Source of the DNA: Nosocomiicoccus massiliensis
GTDB taxonomy: Bacteria; Bacillota; Bacilli; Staphylococcales; Salinicoccaceae
Reading direction: 5' to 3'
NCBI RefSeq assembly: GCF_002871345.2
Contig: NZ_CP136964.1
Span: 1,054,001-1,118,000, forward strand
DNA: 64,000 nucleotides
Shown here: piece after piece, positions 49,050-61,521 of the stretch
Position numbering within the stretch: the stretch's first letter is position 1
Layout of the letters: each line of letters starts with the position of its first letter
Position numbers and translations under genes: made by a program
Notes under the pieces: generated by a model
Told to the model about the DNA's origin: nothing
Database searches by the model: none
What the model saw: only the letters and a program-made list of their open reading frames with translations

Positions 49050-49232
49050 ATGGAATGGAAAATATTCCCTTTCTATAACTTATTTTTACTTGTCGGTCTT
49101 GGAATTTATTTATCAGTTTACGGCTTCTATCTTTCTGAGGGAAAGCTTGCTTATTCTGTTGCACTTTGCGGTGCACTGCTGATTGGACATGGTATCTGGA
49201 GCAGCATCCTCATGAGCAACAAGTTCAAATAA
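49050..49232 (+). CDS. Small two-helix membrane protein, 60 residues
   Basis: Two hydrophobic helices (FYNLFLLVGLGIYLSVYGFYL and LAYSVALCGALLIGHGIW) with short polar ends. AAGGAGG lies 8 bases before the ATG, and TATAAT-like sequences lie upstream (around 49012-49018). The family is not certain; the two-helix layout vaguely recalls YiaA/B-type proteins. It lies between ribokinase and veg, convergent with veg. Confidence 0.7.
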   Translation: MEWKIFPFYNLFLLVGLGIYLSVYGFYLSEGKLAYSVALCGALLIGHGIWSSILMSNKFK

Positions 49233-49260
49233 AAAACTGCACATCATTGATGTGCAGTTC
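49232..49260. terminator. veg terminator (shared with small membrane protein gene)
   Basis: A 9-bp stem ACTGCACAT (49238-49246 with 49251-49259) is followed by TTTTTTATTTG on the minus strand; the plus-strand tract TTCTATAA is weaker. Confidence 0.88.
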
Positions 49261-49274
49261 TATAATGTAAGTAT

Positions 49275-49562
49275 TTAGTTTGCCACTTCTTCGTCTTCAA
49301 TCAATACAAGCTTCTCTGTCTTGTCCTCATTGAAAACTGTGACTTCTACATGTTTAGTCAAGATGTCTGAGTATGAATATGATACACATTCAAAATTATG
49401 TTTTTCTGGATCGAGCTCGACGATGAAGATTGCTGGATGTGTTTCTCTTAACACACCTTTTCGTCTTACGATTGTTCGTCTACCGCCTTGTGCTTCAAGT
49501 AATACTGGATTTCCTACTTCGTCTTCTAAGATTCCTCTTATATCTCTCAATGTCTTTGCCAT
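49275..49562 (-). CDS. veg: Veg family protein (biofilm-related)
   Basis: The 95-residue protein matches Veg in length and in the core LRDIRGILEDEVGNPVLLEAQGGRRTIVRRKGVLRETHPAIFIVELD. In B. subtilis Veg stimulates biofilm matrix genes. It follows rsmA, as in Bacillus. Confidence 0.95.
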   Translation of the reverse strand: MAKTLRDIRGILEDEVGNPVLLEAQGGRRTIVRRKGVLRETHPAIFIVELDPEKHNFECVSYSYSDILTKHVEVTVFNEDKTEKLVLIEDEEVAN

Positions 49563-49671
49563 AGTTCATCCACCCTTATCTTTACTTATCTTATTGTACC
49601 ATTTTTTCACAATTTAGTCAATTTATTTTAAAAAGATACGGGTTTAGACTATACATTGAGATTCATATTTG

Positions 49672-50553
49672 TTAAAATTTAAGATTACTATTTTTGAAAC
49701 TTTCATAAATACGTGCGTATTCTTGTATTGACAAGCTTTCACCGCGTCTTTTCGGATCGATTTCAGCGGCTTCTAACATCGCAAATATGTCTTCTTTTTT
49801 CTTTTTACCGTCTTTAAATAAGCTTTGATAGTTATTGTATATCGTCTTTCTTCTCATGACGAACGCACCACGCGTCAGTTTAAAGAATGTTTCTTCATCG
49901 TCTACTTTGACAGGAGGATTTTCGTGTCTCACGAGTTCTACGACGATCGAGTCAACGTTTGGTGGTGGCATAAACACTGTTTTGGGTACGTTTTGAATGA
50001 TTTTAGCTTCTGTATAGTACTGAATCGCAATCGATAAAGAACCATAATTCTTGCTGCTCGGTGACGCACTTAGACGTTCACCGACTTCTTTTTGCATCAT
50101 CGTGTAAAAGCGTGAAATCTCTTTATGATACATTAAAAAGTTCATAAGAATCGGTGTCGTAATATAATACGGTAAGTTTGCGACGACGATAACTTCTTTT
50201 ACGTCAGTGAATTCTTCTTTAATTACTTTTTCAATATCTGCTTGTAAGACGTCTTCATGGATAATTTTAATGTTGTCATATGGACTTAACGTGTCGTTAA
50301 GCACTGGAATCAGGCGGTCGTCGATTTCAAATGCGACGACTTTTTTAGCCACTTTTGCAAGCTGTTCAGTCAGTGACCCAATCCCTGGACCTACTTCAAT
50401 AACACCGATGTCGTCGTTAATTCTCGCTTTTTTTAACACTTCTTGTATAATATTTCTGTCGATTAAAAAATTCTGTCCTAAACTTTTTTTCGTGCTAAAG
50501 TTATACTTTTCAACGATTTCTTTTGTACGACCAATTGTTGCGATGTCTTTCAT
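49672..50553 (-). CDS. rsmA: 16S rRNA dimethyladenosine transferase (KsgA)
   Basis: RsmA dimethylates the two adenines in helix 45 of 16S rRNA. Motifs: [24 protein letters not shown] (SAM site), and the catalytic [10 protein letters not shown]. The start ATG 50553 ([13 protein letters not shown]) fits the family N-terminus and has AAGGA 9 bases upstream; ATG 50562 overlaps the rnmV stop. 293 residues. Confidence 0.96.
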   Translation of the reverse strand: MKDIATIGRTKEIVEKYNFSTKKSLGQNFLIDRNIIQEVLKKARINDDIGVIEVGPGIGSLTEQLAKVAKKVVAFEIDDRLIPVLNDTLSPYDNIKIIHEDVLQADIEKVIKEEFTDVKEVIVVANLPYYITTPILMNFLMYHKEISRFYTMMQKEVGERLSASPSSKNYGSLSIAIQYYTEAKIIQNVPKTVFMPPPNVDSIVVELVRHENPPVKVDDEETFFKLTRGAFVMRRKTIYNNYQSLFKDGKKKKEDIFAMLEAAEIDPKRRGESLSIQEYARIYESFKNSNLKF

Positions 50554-50558
50554 CTCTA

Positions 50559-51107
50559 TCATTCCTTATAATCTTTTAAAGCGTCTAAAATCAACTCTTT
50601 TTGAATGTTATATCGGTTAAATTTTTGATGCATACTATTTGCATTCGCGTATCCTATGTTTAGCTTCTCTGCCACGTGATGGCGTCTTTTTTTAGAATCT
50701 GGTTGCCCGGATAACTGTAAGTCGATCATGTCACTTTTTGTTATCGTTTCGACTTCAGTTTTAGCACTCGTCACGACTCTTTTTAGCGCATCTTTTAAAT
50801 CTTCGGGCGATGCATTTTCAACGCCGATTTTCCCTCGTTTGTTTTTGGCTTTGTTACGACTGATGAACGCCTCTTTAATATTTGGAAATCGTTCAAGTAT
50901 CGTATTTCGAATCTTTTGTCCGGGGTAATCTGGATCTGTAAATATAATTGCACCACGTGTATTTAATGCGACTTCGATTTCATCGAGTGTTCGTTTGTTT
51001 ATTGCTGAGCCGTTCGTTTCAATAGTCTCACAATCAAACACCTCATTTAAACGACGTGTGTCGTCTCGGCCTTCAACGATAATGACCTCTCGTATGTATG
51101 GTTTCAC
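50559..51107 (-). CDS. rnmV: Ribonuclease M5
   Basis: RNase M5 matures 5S rRNA in low-GC Gram-positives. The Toprim motif [13 protein letters not shown] and the [11 protein letters not shown] acidic site are present. I choose GTG 51107 (182 residues) because AAAGGA lies just upstream and the longer frame (from 51140) runs through the tatD terminator. Its presence fits the 5S gene in this window. Confidence 0.94.
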   Translation of the reverse strand: MKPYIREVIIVEGRDDTRRLNEVFDCETIETNGSAINKRTLDEIEVALNTRGAIIFTDPDYPGQKIRNTILERFPNIKEAFISRNKAKNKRGKIGVENASPEDLKDALKRVVTSAKTEVETITKSDMIDLQLSGQPDSKKRRHHVAEKLNIGYANANSMHQKFNRYNIQKELILDALKDYKE

Positions 51108-51124
51108 TATAATTCTTCCTTTTA

Positions 51125-51150
51125 AGAAAAACAGGGGCATTATAGCCCCT
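51125..51150 (-). terminator. tatD terminator
   Basis: A 6-bp GC-rich stem AGGGGC (51133-51138 with 51145-51150) is followed by GTTTTTCTT on the minus strand. Confidence 0.75.
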
Positions 51151-51152
51151 AT

Positions 51153-51920
51153 TTAAATATTATATATTCTCTTTGCATTTTCTGTCGTTGCCTTTTCGAC
51201 TTCTTCTACAGAAATTCCACGCAGTTGTGCGATTTCTTCAGCGACGAGTCGAACGAGTTTTGGCTCGTTACGTTTGCCTCTAAATGGATGGGGTGTTAAA
51301 TATGGTGCGTCTGTTTCGACGAGTAATCTGTCGAGCGGCACATATTGCGCCACTTCTTTCGGACGCTTCACGTTTTTAAATGTAATAACACCAGCAAGTG
51401 ATACGTAAAAGCCCATATTTAACACACGGTCGATTTGTTCATCAGTACCGTTATGGAATGAATGCATAATACCACCGACTGATTTTGCATCGTGCGATTC
51501 TAATATGTCTATCGTGTCTTCATCTGCATCTCTATTGTGGATGACAATCGGTAAATTCACACGCTTTGCGAGTTCAATTTGTTTAATAAACACTTCTTTT
51601 TGAATGTCTTTTGGTGACTTATCCCAGTGATAGTCGAGTCCGATTTCGCCGATAGCGACGATTTTTTCGTGACTGGATAATGACTCAATCCACTCTAAAT
51701 CCTCATCCGTACAATCAATTGCGTCGACTGGATGCCATCCGATAACGCCGTACACTTCGTCATACGATTCGATTAATTCCATCGTACGCTCAATTGTTTT
51801 ACGGTCAAACCCGATAACGACGAATTTTTCTACGCCGTTTTCTTTTGCGCGTTCTATTACCGCATCAACTTCACCTTCATATTGATCTGCGTTTAAGTGA
51901 ACGTGTGTATCAATTAGCAT
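51153..51920 (-). CDS. tatD: TatD family metal-dependent DNase
   Basis: The 255-residue TIM-barrel hydrolase has the metal ligands in DTHVHLN, the GEIGLDYHW motif, PIVIHNRDADED, MHSFHNG and the ETDAPYLTP motif. The usual metG-tatD-rnmV-rsmA order is kept. Confidence 0.96.
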   Translation of the reverse strand: MLIDTHVHLNADQYEGEVDAVIERAKENGVEKFVVIGFDRKTIERTMELIESYDEVYGVIGWHPVDAIDCTDEDLEWIESLSSHEKIVAIGEIGLDYHWDKSPKDIQKEVFIKQIELAKRVNLPIVIHNRDADEDTIDILESHDAKSVGGIMHSFHNGTDEQIDRVLNMGFYVSLAGVITFKNVKRPKEVAQYVPLDRLLVETDAPYLTPHPFRGKRNEPKLVRLVAEEIAQLRGISVEEVEKATTENAKRIYNI

Positions 51921-51935
51921 CGAATCACTCCTTAA

Positions 51936-53927
<1,992 letters not shown>

Positions 53928-53930
53928 TTA

Positions 53931-54752
53931 TTAAATTCTATGATACGTATCATATACGTCTTGTGTTTTTAATTTACGTAATTTTGCCACTTCTTTAATG
54001 GCGGCTTTTGGTTTTAATCCTCTTTCAATTAGTATATCGACATGTGTGTTTATATCCATATCAAATTCTTCAACTGAATCGTCAATATATCCTTCTATTA
54101 CTATAACAAATTCGCCCTTTAAAGGGATGTCTGACGCGAGCATTTCTTTAACGTTTTTAGCTGAGTCTGTCACCGTTTGTTCGAATTTTTTCGTGATTTC
54201 TCGAGAGATTGAAACGACTCTATTTTCATCGAATTTATAAATATCGTCGATGAGTTGTTTTACACGATATGGCGACTCATATAAGACGGATGTTTTATCG
54301 TGAGTTAGAATTTCTTCTAACTTTTCTTTCCGTTTCTTATTAGATTTTGGTAAAAATCCGAAGTATGTGAATTCAAATGATTCGATACCAGATAATACAA
54401 TTGCTTGCTGAAATGCACTCGCTGCTGGAATCACTGTATATTTTAAATCTTCCTGTTGCATACTTTTAACAAGTTCATATCCTGGATCAGATATAATTGG
54501 CATCCCAGCATCACTCACAAGTGCGAACACCGTGCCGTCTTTCATCTTTTCTATTATATCTTTTGTCGCTGTCTCTTTGTTAAAATCGTGATAACTTTTT
54601 AATGGTGTATCGATATCAAAATGATTTAATAATTTGATCGTCATTCGCGTATCTTCCGCTAAAATAACATCGACGTTTTTTAGAGTATCAATTTGTCTAA
54701 AACTCGCATCTTCTAAGTTACCAATCGGTGTCCCTACAATGTATAAATTCAT
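53931..54752 (-). CDS. rsmI: 16S rRNA 2'-O-methyltransferase RsmI
   Basis: RsmI methylates C1402 of 16S rRNA. The 273-residue SAM-dependent tetrapyrrole-methylase-like enzyme has IVGTPIGNLEDAS, EDTRMT, ALVSDAGMPIISDPG and FEFTYFGFLP. Its start overlaps the stop of the GIY-YIG gene (ATGA). Confidence 0.95.
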   Translation of the reverse strand: MNLYIVGTPIGNLEDASFRQIDTLKNVDVILAEDTRMTIKLLNHFDIDTPLKSYHDFNKETATKDIIEKMKDGTVFALVSDAGMPIISDPGYELVKSMQQEDLKYTVIPAASAFQQAIVLSGIESFEFTYFGFLPKSNKKRKEKLEEILTHDKTSVLYESPYRVKQLIDDIYKFDENRVVSISREITKKFEQTVTDSAKNVKEMLASDIPLKGEFVIVIEGYIDDSVEEFDMDINTHVDILIERGLKPKAAIKEVAKLRKLKTQDVYDTYHRI

Positions 54753-55003
54753 CGTTTCACCTCAGACATTAAAGCTTCTTTTTGTACACGCGTGAATTGT
54801 TTAATCTCATATTCTCGTTTTAACGCTTCACTTTTCGTGTTAAAACACTCTGTATATTTTAAAGTGACTGGACGTCTTGCGCGTGTGTATTTCGCACCTT
54901 TACCACTATTATGTACGTCGATACGTGCATCGACGTCGATTGCATATCCCGTGTAATACGTGCCGTCACTACATTGTGCGATATAGATATGATGTTTACC
55001 CAT
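54749..55003 (-). CDS. yazA: GIY-YIG nuclease family protein (YazA/UPF0213)
   Basis: This 84-residue single-domain protein has HIYIAQCSDGTYYTGYA as the GIY-YIG motif and the catalytic-type RARRPVTLKYTE, followed by ALKREYEIKQFTR. The function of this family is not well defined. The ATG at 55003 has GGAAGAG upstream and overlaps yabB by 8 bases. Confidence 0.93.
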   Translation of the reverse strand: MGKHHIYIAQCSDGTYYTGYAIDVDARIDVHNSGKGAKYTRARRPVTLKYTECFNTKSEALKREYEIKQFTRVQKEALMSEVKR

Positions 55004-55724
55004 AATATATCTCTTCCACTTCTTTTGTGTATGTGCCATTTTCATCGTAAATATAAAGTGGCGGTAACACTTTTACGAGCGCGGTACTATTAAATATCGA
55101 TTCAACGAGCACAAAGTGTGCGGTCTCATTCGTTCGTTTACTATAAACAAATTGTAGTTTTGATACTGTAAAATTATGTTCATGTAATAATGAGATAATT
55201 TCATGCACACGTTCTGCACGGTGTACCATATAAAATTTACCTTTATTGTTAATGAGGTAACGTGCTGCTTTAATAATCCCTTTTAAATCAATTAAAACTT
55301 CACTGCGTGCGATTTCGTGATGCGTCAAACTATGCGTCGGTTGATTGTTTTTAAAGTACGGTGGATTTACTGTAATTAAATCAAACACTGAGTGGTTGTA
55401 CTTTAATTTTACATCATTTAAATCGAGGTGCTCAATCTCTATCTGTGTGCTTTTATCGTTTAATGCTATTGAACGCTTAGCCATATCGACAAGTCTTTCC
55501 TGGACTTCGATTCCGGTAATTGGCTTTTTCGTTTTATAAGATAAAAGCAACGGAATAATCCCATTTCCTGTACAAAAATCTGCGATTGTTTTAACACGCT
55601 TTGTAACGTGGACAAAGTTTGCAAGTAATAACGCATCAATAGAAAAGCTAAACGTTTCTTCACTTTGAATGATTTGCATATTCTCACGATATAACTCATC
55701 TAAACGTTCGTTTTCTTTTAACAT
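54996..55724 (-). CDS. yabB: tRNA1(Val) adenine-N6 methyltransferase-like protein (YabB)
   Basis: A 242-residue Rossmann methyltransferase with the SAM motif IADFCTGNGIIPLLL and the amino-methylase motif NPPYF. Similar to TrmN6, which modifies A37 of tRNA-Val in E. coli; the Firmicute target may differ. It lies after yabA, with a terminator-like hairpin between. Confidence 0.92.
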   Translation of the reverse strand: MLKENERLDELYRENMQIIQSEETFSFSIDALLLANFVHVTKRVKTIADFCTGNGIIPLLLSYKTKKPITGIEVQERLVDMAKRSIALNDKSTQIEIEHLDLNDVKLKYNHSVFDLITVNPPYFKNNQPTHSLTHHEIARSEVLIDLKGIIKAARYLINNKGKFYMVHRAERVHEIISLLHEHNFTVSKLQFVYSKRTNETAHFVLVESIFNSTALVKVLPPLYIYDENGTYTKEVEEIYYG

Positions 55725-55746
55725 AAATCATATCTCCCCATAAAAT

Positions 55747-55769
55747 AAAAGCAGCTAAACGCTGCTTTT
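55747..55769 (-). terminator. Hairpin after yabA
   Basis: A 9-bp perfect stem AAAAGCAGC (55747-55755 with 55761-55769) with a GTTTA loop ends in TTTTATTTTA on the minus strand and overlaps the yabA stop. Confidence 0.75.
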
Positions 55770-56088
55770 ATAAGTCTCGAGTTAAAATTTCTTGGCAGAA
55801 GAGACATTTTTCACCGTGACGATGTGTCCCAAACGATACGTTACAGACGTGAAAACCTTCATCGTACATACTTTGTAACGTATTGCTTTTAAATGATTCG
55901 CGTTCTGGCTTCTCTTTATCCGCCGTTGTCTCTATTAACAATTGTTTAAAGTTGTTATTTTCCATTTCTAAACGAACATTTTCTTCTAACAGCTTTACTG
56001 TTCGTGTCTTTAACTCATCGAATTCAGCATTCATCGTTTCAAGGTGTTTTTCCATTTTGAGAATATGATCAAATAGCTCATCTCGCAT
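55768..56088 (-). CDS. yabA: Replication initiation control protein YabA
   Basis: YabA bridges DnaA and DnaN to prevent over-initiation. The 106-residue protein has an N-terminal coiled coil (HILKMEKHLETMNAEFDELK...) and a C-terminal zinc-binding motif with FHVCNV, THRHGEKCLFC. Confidence 0.95.
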   Translation of the reverse strand: MRDELFDHILKMEKHLETMNAEFDELKTRTVKLLEENVRLEMENNNFKQLLIETTADKEKPERESFKSNTLQSMYDEGFHVCNVSFGTHRHGEKCLFCQEILTRDL

Positions 56089-56090
56089 TA

Positions 56091-56897
56091 CTACACCTCA
56101 TTTGCTTCTAATTCGTCTAAACTAAATTCGTAAATATAGTTATCTTTATTTTTCGTGCGGATTTGTAGTTCTAATATATTTAAACCGATAACCTCAACTT
56201 TACCTTTCGGTGTGTAGATAAACTCACCGACATCTGGCAACCTTTTACGCGCAGATTCGTAATGATCATTCTCGTAACTTAAACAGCACATTAAACGACC
56301 ACACGCTCCAGATATTTTAACTGGCGTGAGTGATAAGTCTTGGTTTTTCGCCATTTGTATTGACACCGGTTCAAAGCTACCTAAATAAGTCGAACAACAG
56401 TGACTATAGCCACATGGGCCTACGCCACCAAGATAACGCGCTTTTTCTCGTAGACCGACTTGTCTTAACTCGATACGCGTTTTAAATTCTTGAGCAAGAA
56501 TACGTACGAGCGATCTAAAATCGACACGTTCATCCGCCGTAAAGAAAAATATAAGTTTTTCTTTATCTAATGAATACTTCGACGTAATTAAATGCATACC
56601 AAGTTTTTCATCTTTAACAGCGTCTCTACAAAACTGTAATGCCGCTTCTGCATCTCTATCATTTAGTGCATCATTTTCAAAGTCTTCGTCTGTCGCTAGA
56701 CGGATAAAACGACCGTCTGGCTCGACGATGTTTTCCTCTGTGACGTTTATATTTTCTTGAAGGACTTTGTGTAAAAACTTACCGTGTCTCGTCTCTGCGA
56801 CGATGATGTCATCATATTTTAGTTGTTCCCCGTTTTTTACTTCAATAAATACTATTTCGTTATATTTTAAAAGTGTTGCTTTTACTACTGTCAGCAT
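56091..56897 (-). CDS. ricT: RicT (YaaT), PSP1-domain subunit of the RicAFT complex
   Basis: RicT with RicA and RicF forms an Fe-S complex that directs RNase Y mRNA maturation. The PSP1 domain has GPCGYSHCCSTYLG and SGACGRLMCCLSYE cysteine motifs. Length 268 is typical. It lies 2 bases before yabA and after holB. Confidence 0.94.
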   Translation of the reverse strand: MLTVVKATLLKYNEIVFIEVKNGEQLKYDDIIVAETRHGKFLHKVLQENINVTEENIVEPDGRFIRLATDEDFENDALNDRDAEAALQFCRDAVKDEKLGMHLITSKYSLDKEKLIFFFTADERVDFRSLVRILAQEFKTRIELRQVGLREKARYLGGVGPCGYSHCCSTYLGSFEPVSIQMAKNQDLSLTPVKISGACGRLMCCLSYENDHYESARKRLPDVGEFIYTPKGKVEVIGLNILELQIRTKNKDNYIYEFSLDELEANEV

Positions 56898-56904
56898 AAC
56901 ACGC

Positions 56905-57798
56905 TCAACCTTTCGAGCTAATAATCATGCTCTCCAAAACGAGCATATTGTTTACATTGAAGTTCAGCATTTTATTTGCTTCTTCTATCTTTTCTAAGTT
57001 TCTTGTCAATTGAATCACATTGACTAAGTTTGTTAGTTCAATGTTAAATAGTTTCGACTGCTCAATTTGTAATACGTCATACATTGCTTCACGCATCATA
57101 CCATCTAATAACGTTAACACTAAGAAATAATCTTTACGTTCTTTACATAGTTCTACGAGAGACGTCAAACGGATTAACGCGCGTGCGTCTTTTTTCAGCC
57201 ACAGTTCAGCTACTTTCTTTGATTCCGTTACAATTTTTGAAAATCGATCTTCAAGTTCAATGATGTGATGATAATCAAGTCCATACTGACTGACGATTTG
57301 CTGTAGCCCATGAGAAAGATGAGATAACTCTTCGATTGTTTCATCTTGTCTTCTCGGTATATACATATACTGACTTCTTGATAGTGTCGTCGGTAAAATA
57401 TTACTCTTATCTGTTGTAAGCAATATCGCAATTGTATTTTTTGGTGGTTCTTCTAAAAACTTTAACAGACTATTTTCTGCTTGAACTGTTAGCTTTTCAA
57501 ACGATTCAATAATATAAACTTTAAAGTTTGATTGAACCGGCTTTTGACTCATTTGGTACATGACGTCTTGAACGTCTTCTTTTTTAATTGTCGCTCTATC
57601 TGTTTGTAGATAATAAAAATCTGGATGATTCAGCGATTCAACCATTGTTTTGCTGCGCGTATCATCTGAAAGAATTTTCGTTGCGAATTCCATAGATACA
57701 GATTTTAACGTCTCTAAAGAATCACTTTCAAATAAGTACGTATGACTGAGCTTATTATTTTCGATGATTTTATTTAACGTATGAGAAATATCGACCAT
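56905..57798 (-). CDS. holB: DNA polymerase III delta' subunit
   Basis: HolB is a clamp-loader subunit. The 297-residue AAA-type protein lacks a classic P-loop, as delta' does, but has VYIIESFEKLTVQAENSLLKFLEEPP and TTLSRSQYMYIPR (SRC-like motif). It lies between darA and ricT in the conserved tmk-darA-holB-ricT-yabA order. Confidence 0.93.
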   Translation of the reverse strand: MVDISHTLNKIIENNKLSHTYLFESDSLETLKSVSMEFATKILSDDTRSKTMVESLNHPDFYYLQTDRATIKKEDVQDVMYQMSQKPVQSNFKVYIIESFEKLTVQAENSLLKFLEEPPKNTIAILLTTDKSNILPTTLSRSQYMYIPRRQDETIEELSHLSHGLQQIVSQYGLDYHHIIELEDRFSKIVTESKKVAELWLKKDARALIRLTSLVELCKERKDYFLVLTLLDGMMREAMYDVLQIEQSKLFNIELTNLVNVIQLTRNLEKIEEANKMLNFNVNNMLVLESMIISSKG

Positions 57799-57800
57799 AC

Positions 57801-58759
<959 letters not shown>

Positions 58760-58760
58760 G

Positions 58761-59963
58761 TTATACCTCTATATTATAATACTCTAAGTTTTTCCTTAGT
58801 CCTTCTATTTTAACATTTTTCTTAACAAATTCATCCAATCGATTAATATCAATCACTTCACCTGCTAATATTAACGGAACGCCTGGCGGATACGGCGTGA
58901 TTGTTTCAACTGCACGTTTACCGTGGAGTTCAGAAATATCGATTGTTATTTCATCTAACTCCTTAACTGTTAAATTCCTAAGCGCTTCTAATAATTGTTC
59001 AAACGGATATCGGTCGTTATCATGCCATAACGGTAAGCACCAAAGCACCCCGCGCTCACTCACCATTTCGCTATAGATGTGAACGTCTCTTAAACTTTTT
59101 TCTAAATCGTACGGTGAAAACCCTTCTATACTGAGTACAAGTTTGGCTGGGTCGTCGACAGTTTCAACCACAATATTATTTTGTTTTAAATGTTCGATGA
59201 GTTCAGCACGTTTTTCAAAAAATATTTCATCATTATAACTATTATAAAAATGAAGCGCACTCTCTATTGACGCCATCACTAGATAGTTCGGCGATGACGT
59301 TTCAATTATATTAATATAGTGCATCATACGATCATGAATTGATTTATCTTTAACAAACGTGACTGAAGCGCCAGTTAAACTCGGCAACATTTTATGATAC
59401 GACTGAATCACGACATCGGCGTCACTATCGATAAGTGAAGATGGAAAGTTTTCTGTCATACTAAAATGTGCACCGTGCGCTTCATCGACAATAACGTAAC
59501 CTCCACGCTGTTTAACATCAGTAATCGTATCTTTAACATCTAACACGTCACCATAATAAGTCGGAGACGTAATAACGACGACGTCTCCTTTTTTAATGTG
59601 ACTCAAACGAAATTCTAGAGGTGTTTTATCGAGCAACGAAAGCCCATTATATAAAGATTTATGAGCGTCATCAATATAGAAAAAATTATTATTTTGATGA
59701 TTTAATGCGTGTATCGATGCTAACATCCCTGTCGTAGAACCATTTACAACGAGTTGTGCGTATCTATTATACGGACTACCTAGTGTATCGTTTAATTCTT
59801 TTAGTACGTCTTCAGGTTCATGTAAATTATCTAATCCTGGAACTTCCGTTAAATCATAATCGATTTTAATGTCAGATAAAAAACCAATCGTATTATTTTT
59901 ATGGCCAGGAACGTGCATTGAAATACCGCTGCTTACTTTTTTTAATGCATCTTGTAATTTCAT
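58761..59963 (-). CDS. Orn/Lys/Arg decarboxylase family protein (YaaO-like)
   Basis: A PLP-dependent fold-type I enzyme of 400 residues with HVPGHKN at the N-terminus, GSTTGMLASIHAL, VDEAHGAHF and the PLP-lysine in SYHKMLPSLTGAS. A shorter C-terminus than the classic decarboxylases is typical of this tmk-linked family. Substrate (lysine, arginine or other) is not evident. It is adjacent to tmk by 1 base, so it is in the same operon. Confidence 0.88.
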   Translation of the reverse strand: MKLQDALKKVSSGISMHVPGHKNNTIGFLSDIKIDYDLTEVPGLDNLHEPEDVLKELNDTLGSPYNRYAQLVVNGSTTGMLASIHALNHQNNNFFYIDDAHKSLYNGLSLLDKTPLEFRLSHIKKGDVVVITSPTYYGDVLDVKDTITDVKQRGGYVIVDEAHGAHFSMTENFPSSLIDSDADVVIQSYHKMLPSLTGASVTFVKDKSIHDRMMHYINIIETSSPNYLVMASIESALHFYNSYNDEIFFEKRAELIEHLKQNNIVVETVDDPAKLVLSIEGFSPYDLEKSLRDVHIYSEMVSERGVLWCLPLWHDNDRYPFEQLLEALRNLTVKELDEITIDISELHGKRAVETITPYPPGVPLILAGEVIDINRLDEFVKKNVKIEGLRKNLEYYNIEV

Positions 59964-59973
59964 TTAATTACCT

Positions 59974-61521
59974 CTAATCAATTAAGCCTTCTTCTCTTAA
60001 TAACTCCATCGCAACTTCTTTTTCAGTTTTACCGTCGATGTCGACACGTTTATTTAATTCACGCATTCTGTCGTCATCGATCTTTCCTGCAAATGAATTT
60101 AAAATATCTCTAAGCTCTGGATGTTTTTTAAGAAGTTCTTTGTTTACGACAGGTGCCGCGTAATATGGTGGGAATAGATTTTTATCGTCTTCTATTACCT
60201 TTAAATCAAACGCCTCGATTCGCGCGTCTGTTGCGTATACGTCTGCAACATCGATGTTATTCGTACGAAGAGACTCATAAACGATTCCTGAATCTAACGT
60301 TTCAACTTGTTTAAATTCTAAACTATAAAGTTCTTGTAGACCAATGAACCCGTCACTACGTTCTTGAAACTCTGCCGATCCACCAAATCTTAAGCCTCTA
60401 GAGACTTTACGTAAATCAGACAGTGTTTCAATACCGTTTTTTTCTACATCATCTTTTCGCATTGCGACCGCATACGTATTGTTGAACCCAATTATATCGA
60501 GCCACTCAGAATTCATATCTTCTTCATAGCGCTGTTTAACGTGTTCGTACACTTCTTCAGGCGTCTCGTATTCAAAGTCGTCTTCTTTTAAAATGTCAAC
60601 AAGTGCTGTCCCTGTATATTCAACGTACATATCGTATTGTCCGTTATTCATACCTTCGACTAAGTTTGAAGTCCCGGTAATGTATGACTCTTTACGAACC
60701 TTTATATCTGTATTTCTTTCAATCAGTTCTTTATATGCATAGACTAAAATTTCTTGTTCGGTATCGGCTTTACCACTAATGACCATATCGTCAGAAGAGA
60801 ATATTGTTTTTACAACTCCAAAACTCATAATAACTAATAAAACACCGATGATACTAAAGAACGCAACTTTACTGAATATACTTCCCTTTTTTCTACCTGG
60901 TGCTGAATAATTCTCAACATATTTTAGTAACAGATCAAATAATAACGCAATGACTGCTGCTGGGATCGCTCCCGCTAAAATAAGCCCTGTGTTATTTGTT
61001 GAAAGTCCTCTAAATATAAAATCACCAAGACCACCTGCACCTATTAAACCTGCTAAAGTCGCAACGCCGACGACGAGTACAGTTGCTGTTCGAATACCAC
61101 CCATAATGACACGTGTCGCAAGTGGAATCTCGACGATAAAGAGCTGCTGCATATTCGTCATACCCATACCAACACCTGCACGGATTGTGGATTGATTCAC
61201 GTTTTCGATGCCGATATACGTATTTCTAAGAATCGGTAATAGCCCATAAATTGTTAAAGCAACAATCGCTGGCCATTTCCCAGTACCCATAATCGGCACC
61301 ATGAATACGAGTAACGCAAGACTCGGAATCGTTTGAAATATCGATGCAACCCCAATAATTGGACCCGCAAGTTTTGGCGTACGTGTGAGTAATATGCCAG
61401 TTGGCACTGCAATCACAATCGCTATTAATAGAGAGAGCATCGATATTTCAATATGTTGCTGAATTAAATTTAAAAGCTCAGACAATCTCGTCGTTAAAAC
61501 ATTGTAAAATTCACTCCACAT
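59974..61521 (-). CDS. OpuC/EgtU-type ABC transporter permease fused to substrate-binding domain
   Basis: The N-terminal half (about 1-225) is an OpuCB-like permease with five or six transmembrane helices and the EAA loop (GMGMTNMQQLFIVEIPLA). The C-terminal half after a transmembrane anchor (about 230-250) is an OpuAC-type binding domain with YITGTSNLVEGM, DMYVEYTGTALV and RFGGSAEFQERSDGF. Such fusions import glycine betaine/choline/carnitine or, in EgtUV, ergothioneine; the substrate is not certain. ATG 61521 has GGTGA 6 bases upstream; overlaps the ATPase gene. Confidence 0.9.
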   Translation of the reverse strand: MWSEFYNVLTTRLSELLNLIQQHIEISMLSLLIAIVIAVPTGILLTRTPKLAGPIIGVASIFQTIPSLALLVFMVPIMGTGKWPAIVALTIYGLLPILRNTYIGIENVNQSTIRAGVGMGMTNMQQLFIVEIPLATRVIMGGIRTATVLVVGVATLAGLIGAGGLGDFIFRGLSTNNTGLILAGAIPAAVIALLFDLLLKYVENYSAPGRKKGSIFSKVAFFSIIGVLLVIMSFGVVKTIFSSDDMVISGKADTEQEILVYAYKELIERNTDIKVRKESYITGTSNLVEGMNNGQYDMYVEYTGTALVDILKEDDFEYETPEEVYEHVKQRYEEDMNSEWLDIIGFNNTYAVAMRKDDVEKNGIETLSDLRKVSRGLRFGGSAEFQERSDGFIGLQELYSLEFKQVETLDSGIVYESLRTNNIDVADVYATDARIEAFDLKVIEDDKNLFPPYYAAPVVNKELLKKHPELRDILNSFAGKIDDDRMRELNKRVDIDGKTEKEVAMELLREEGLID

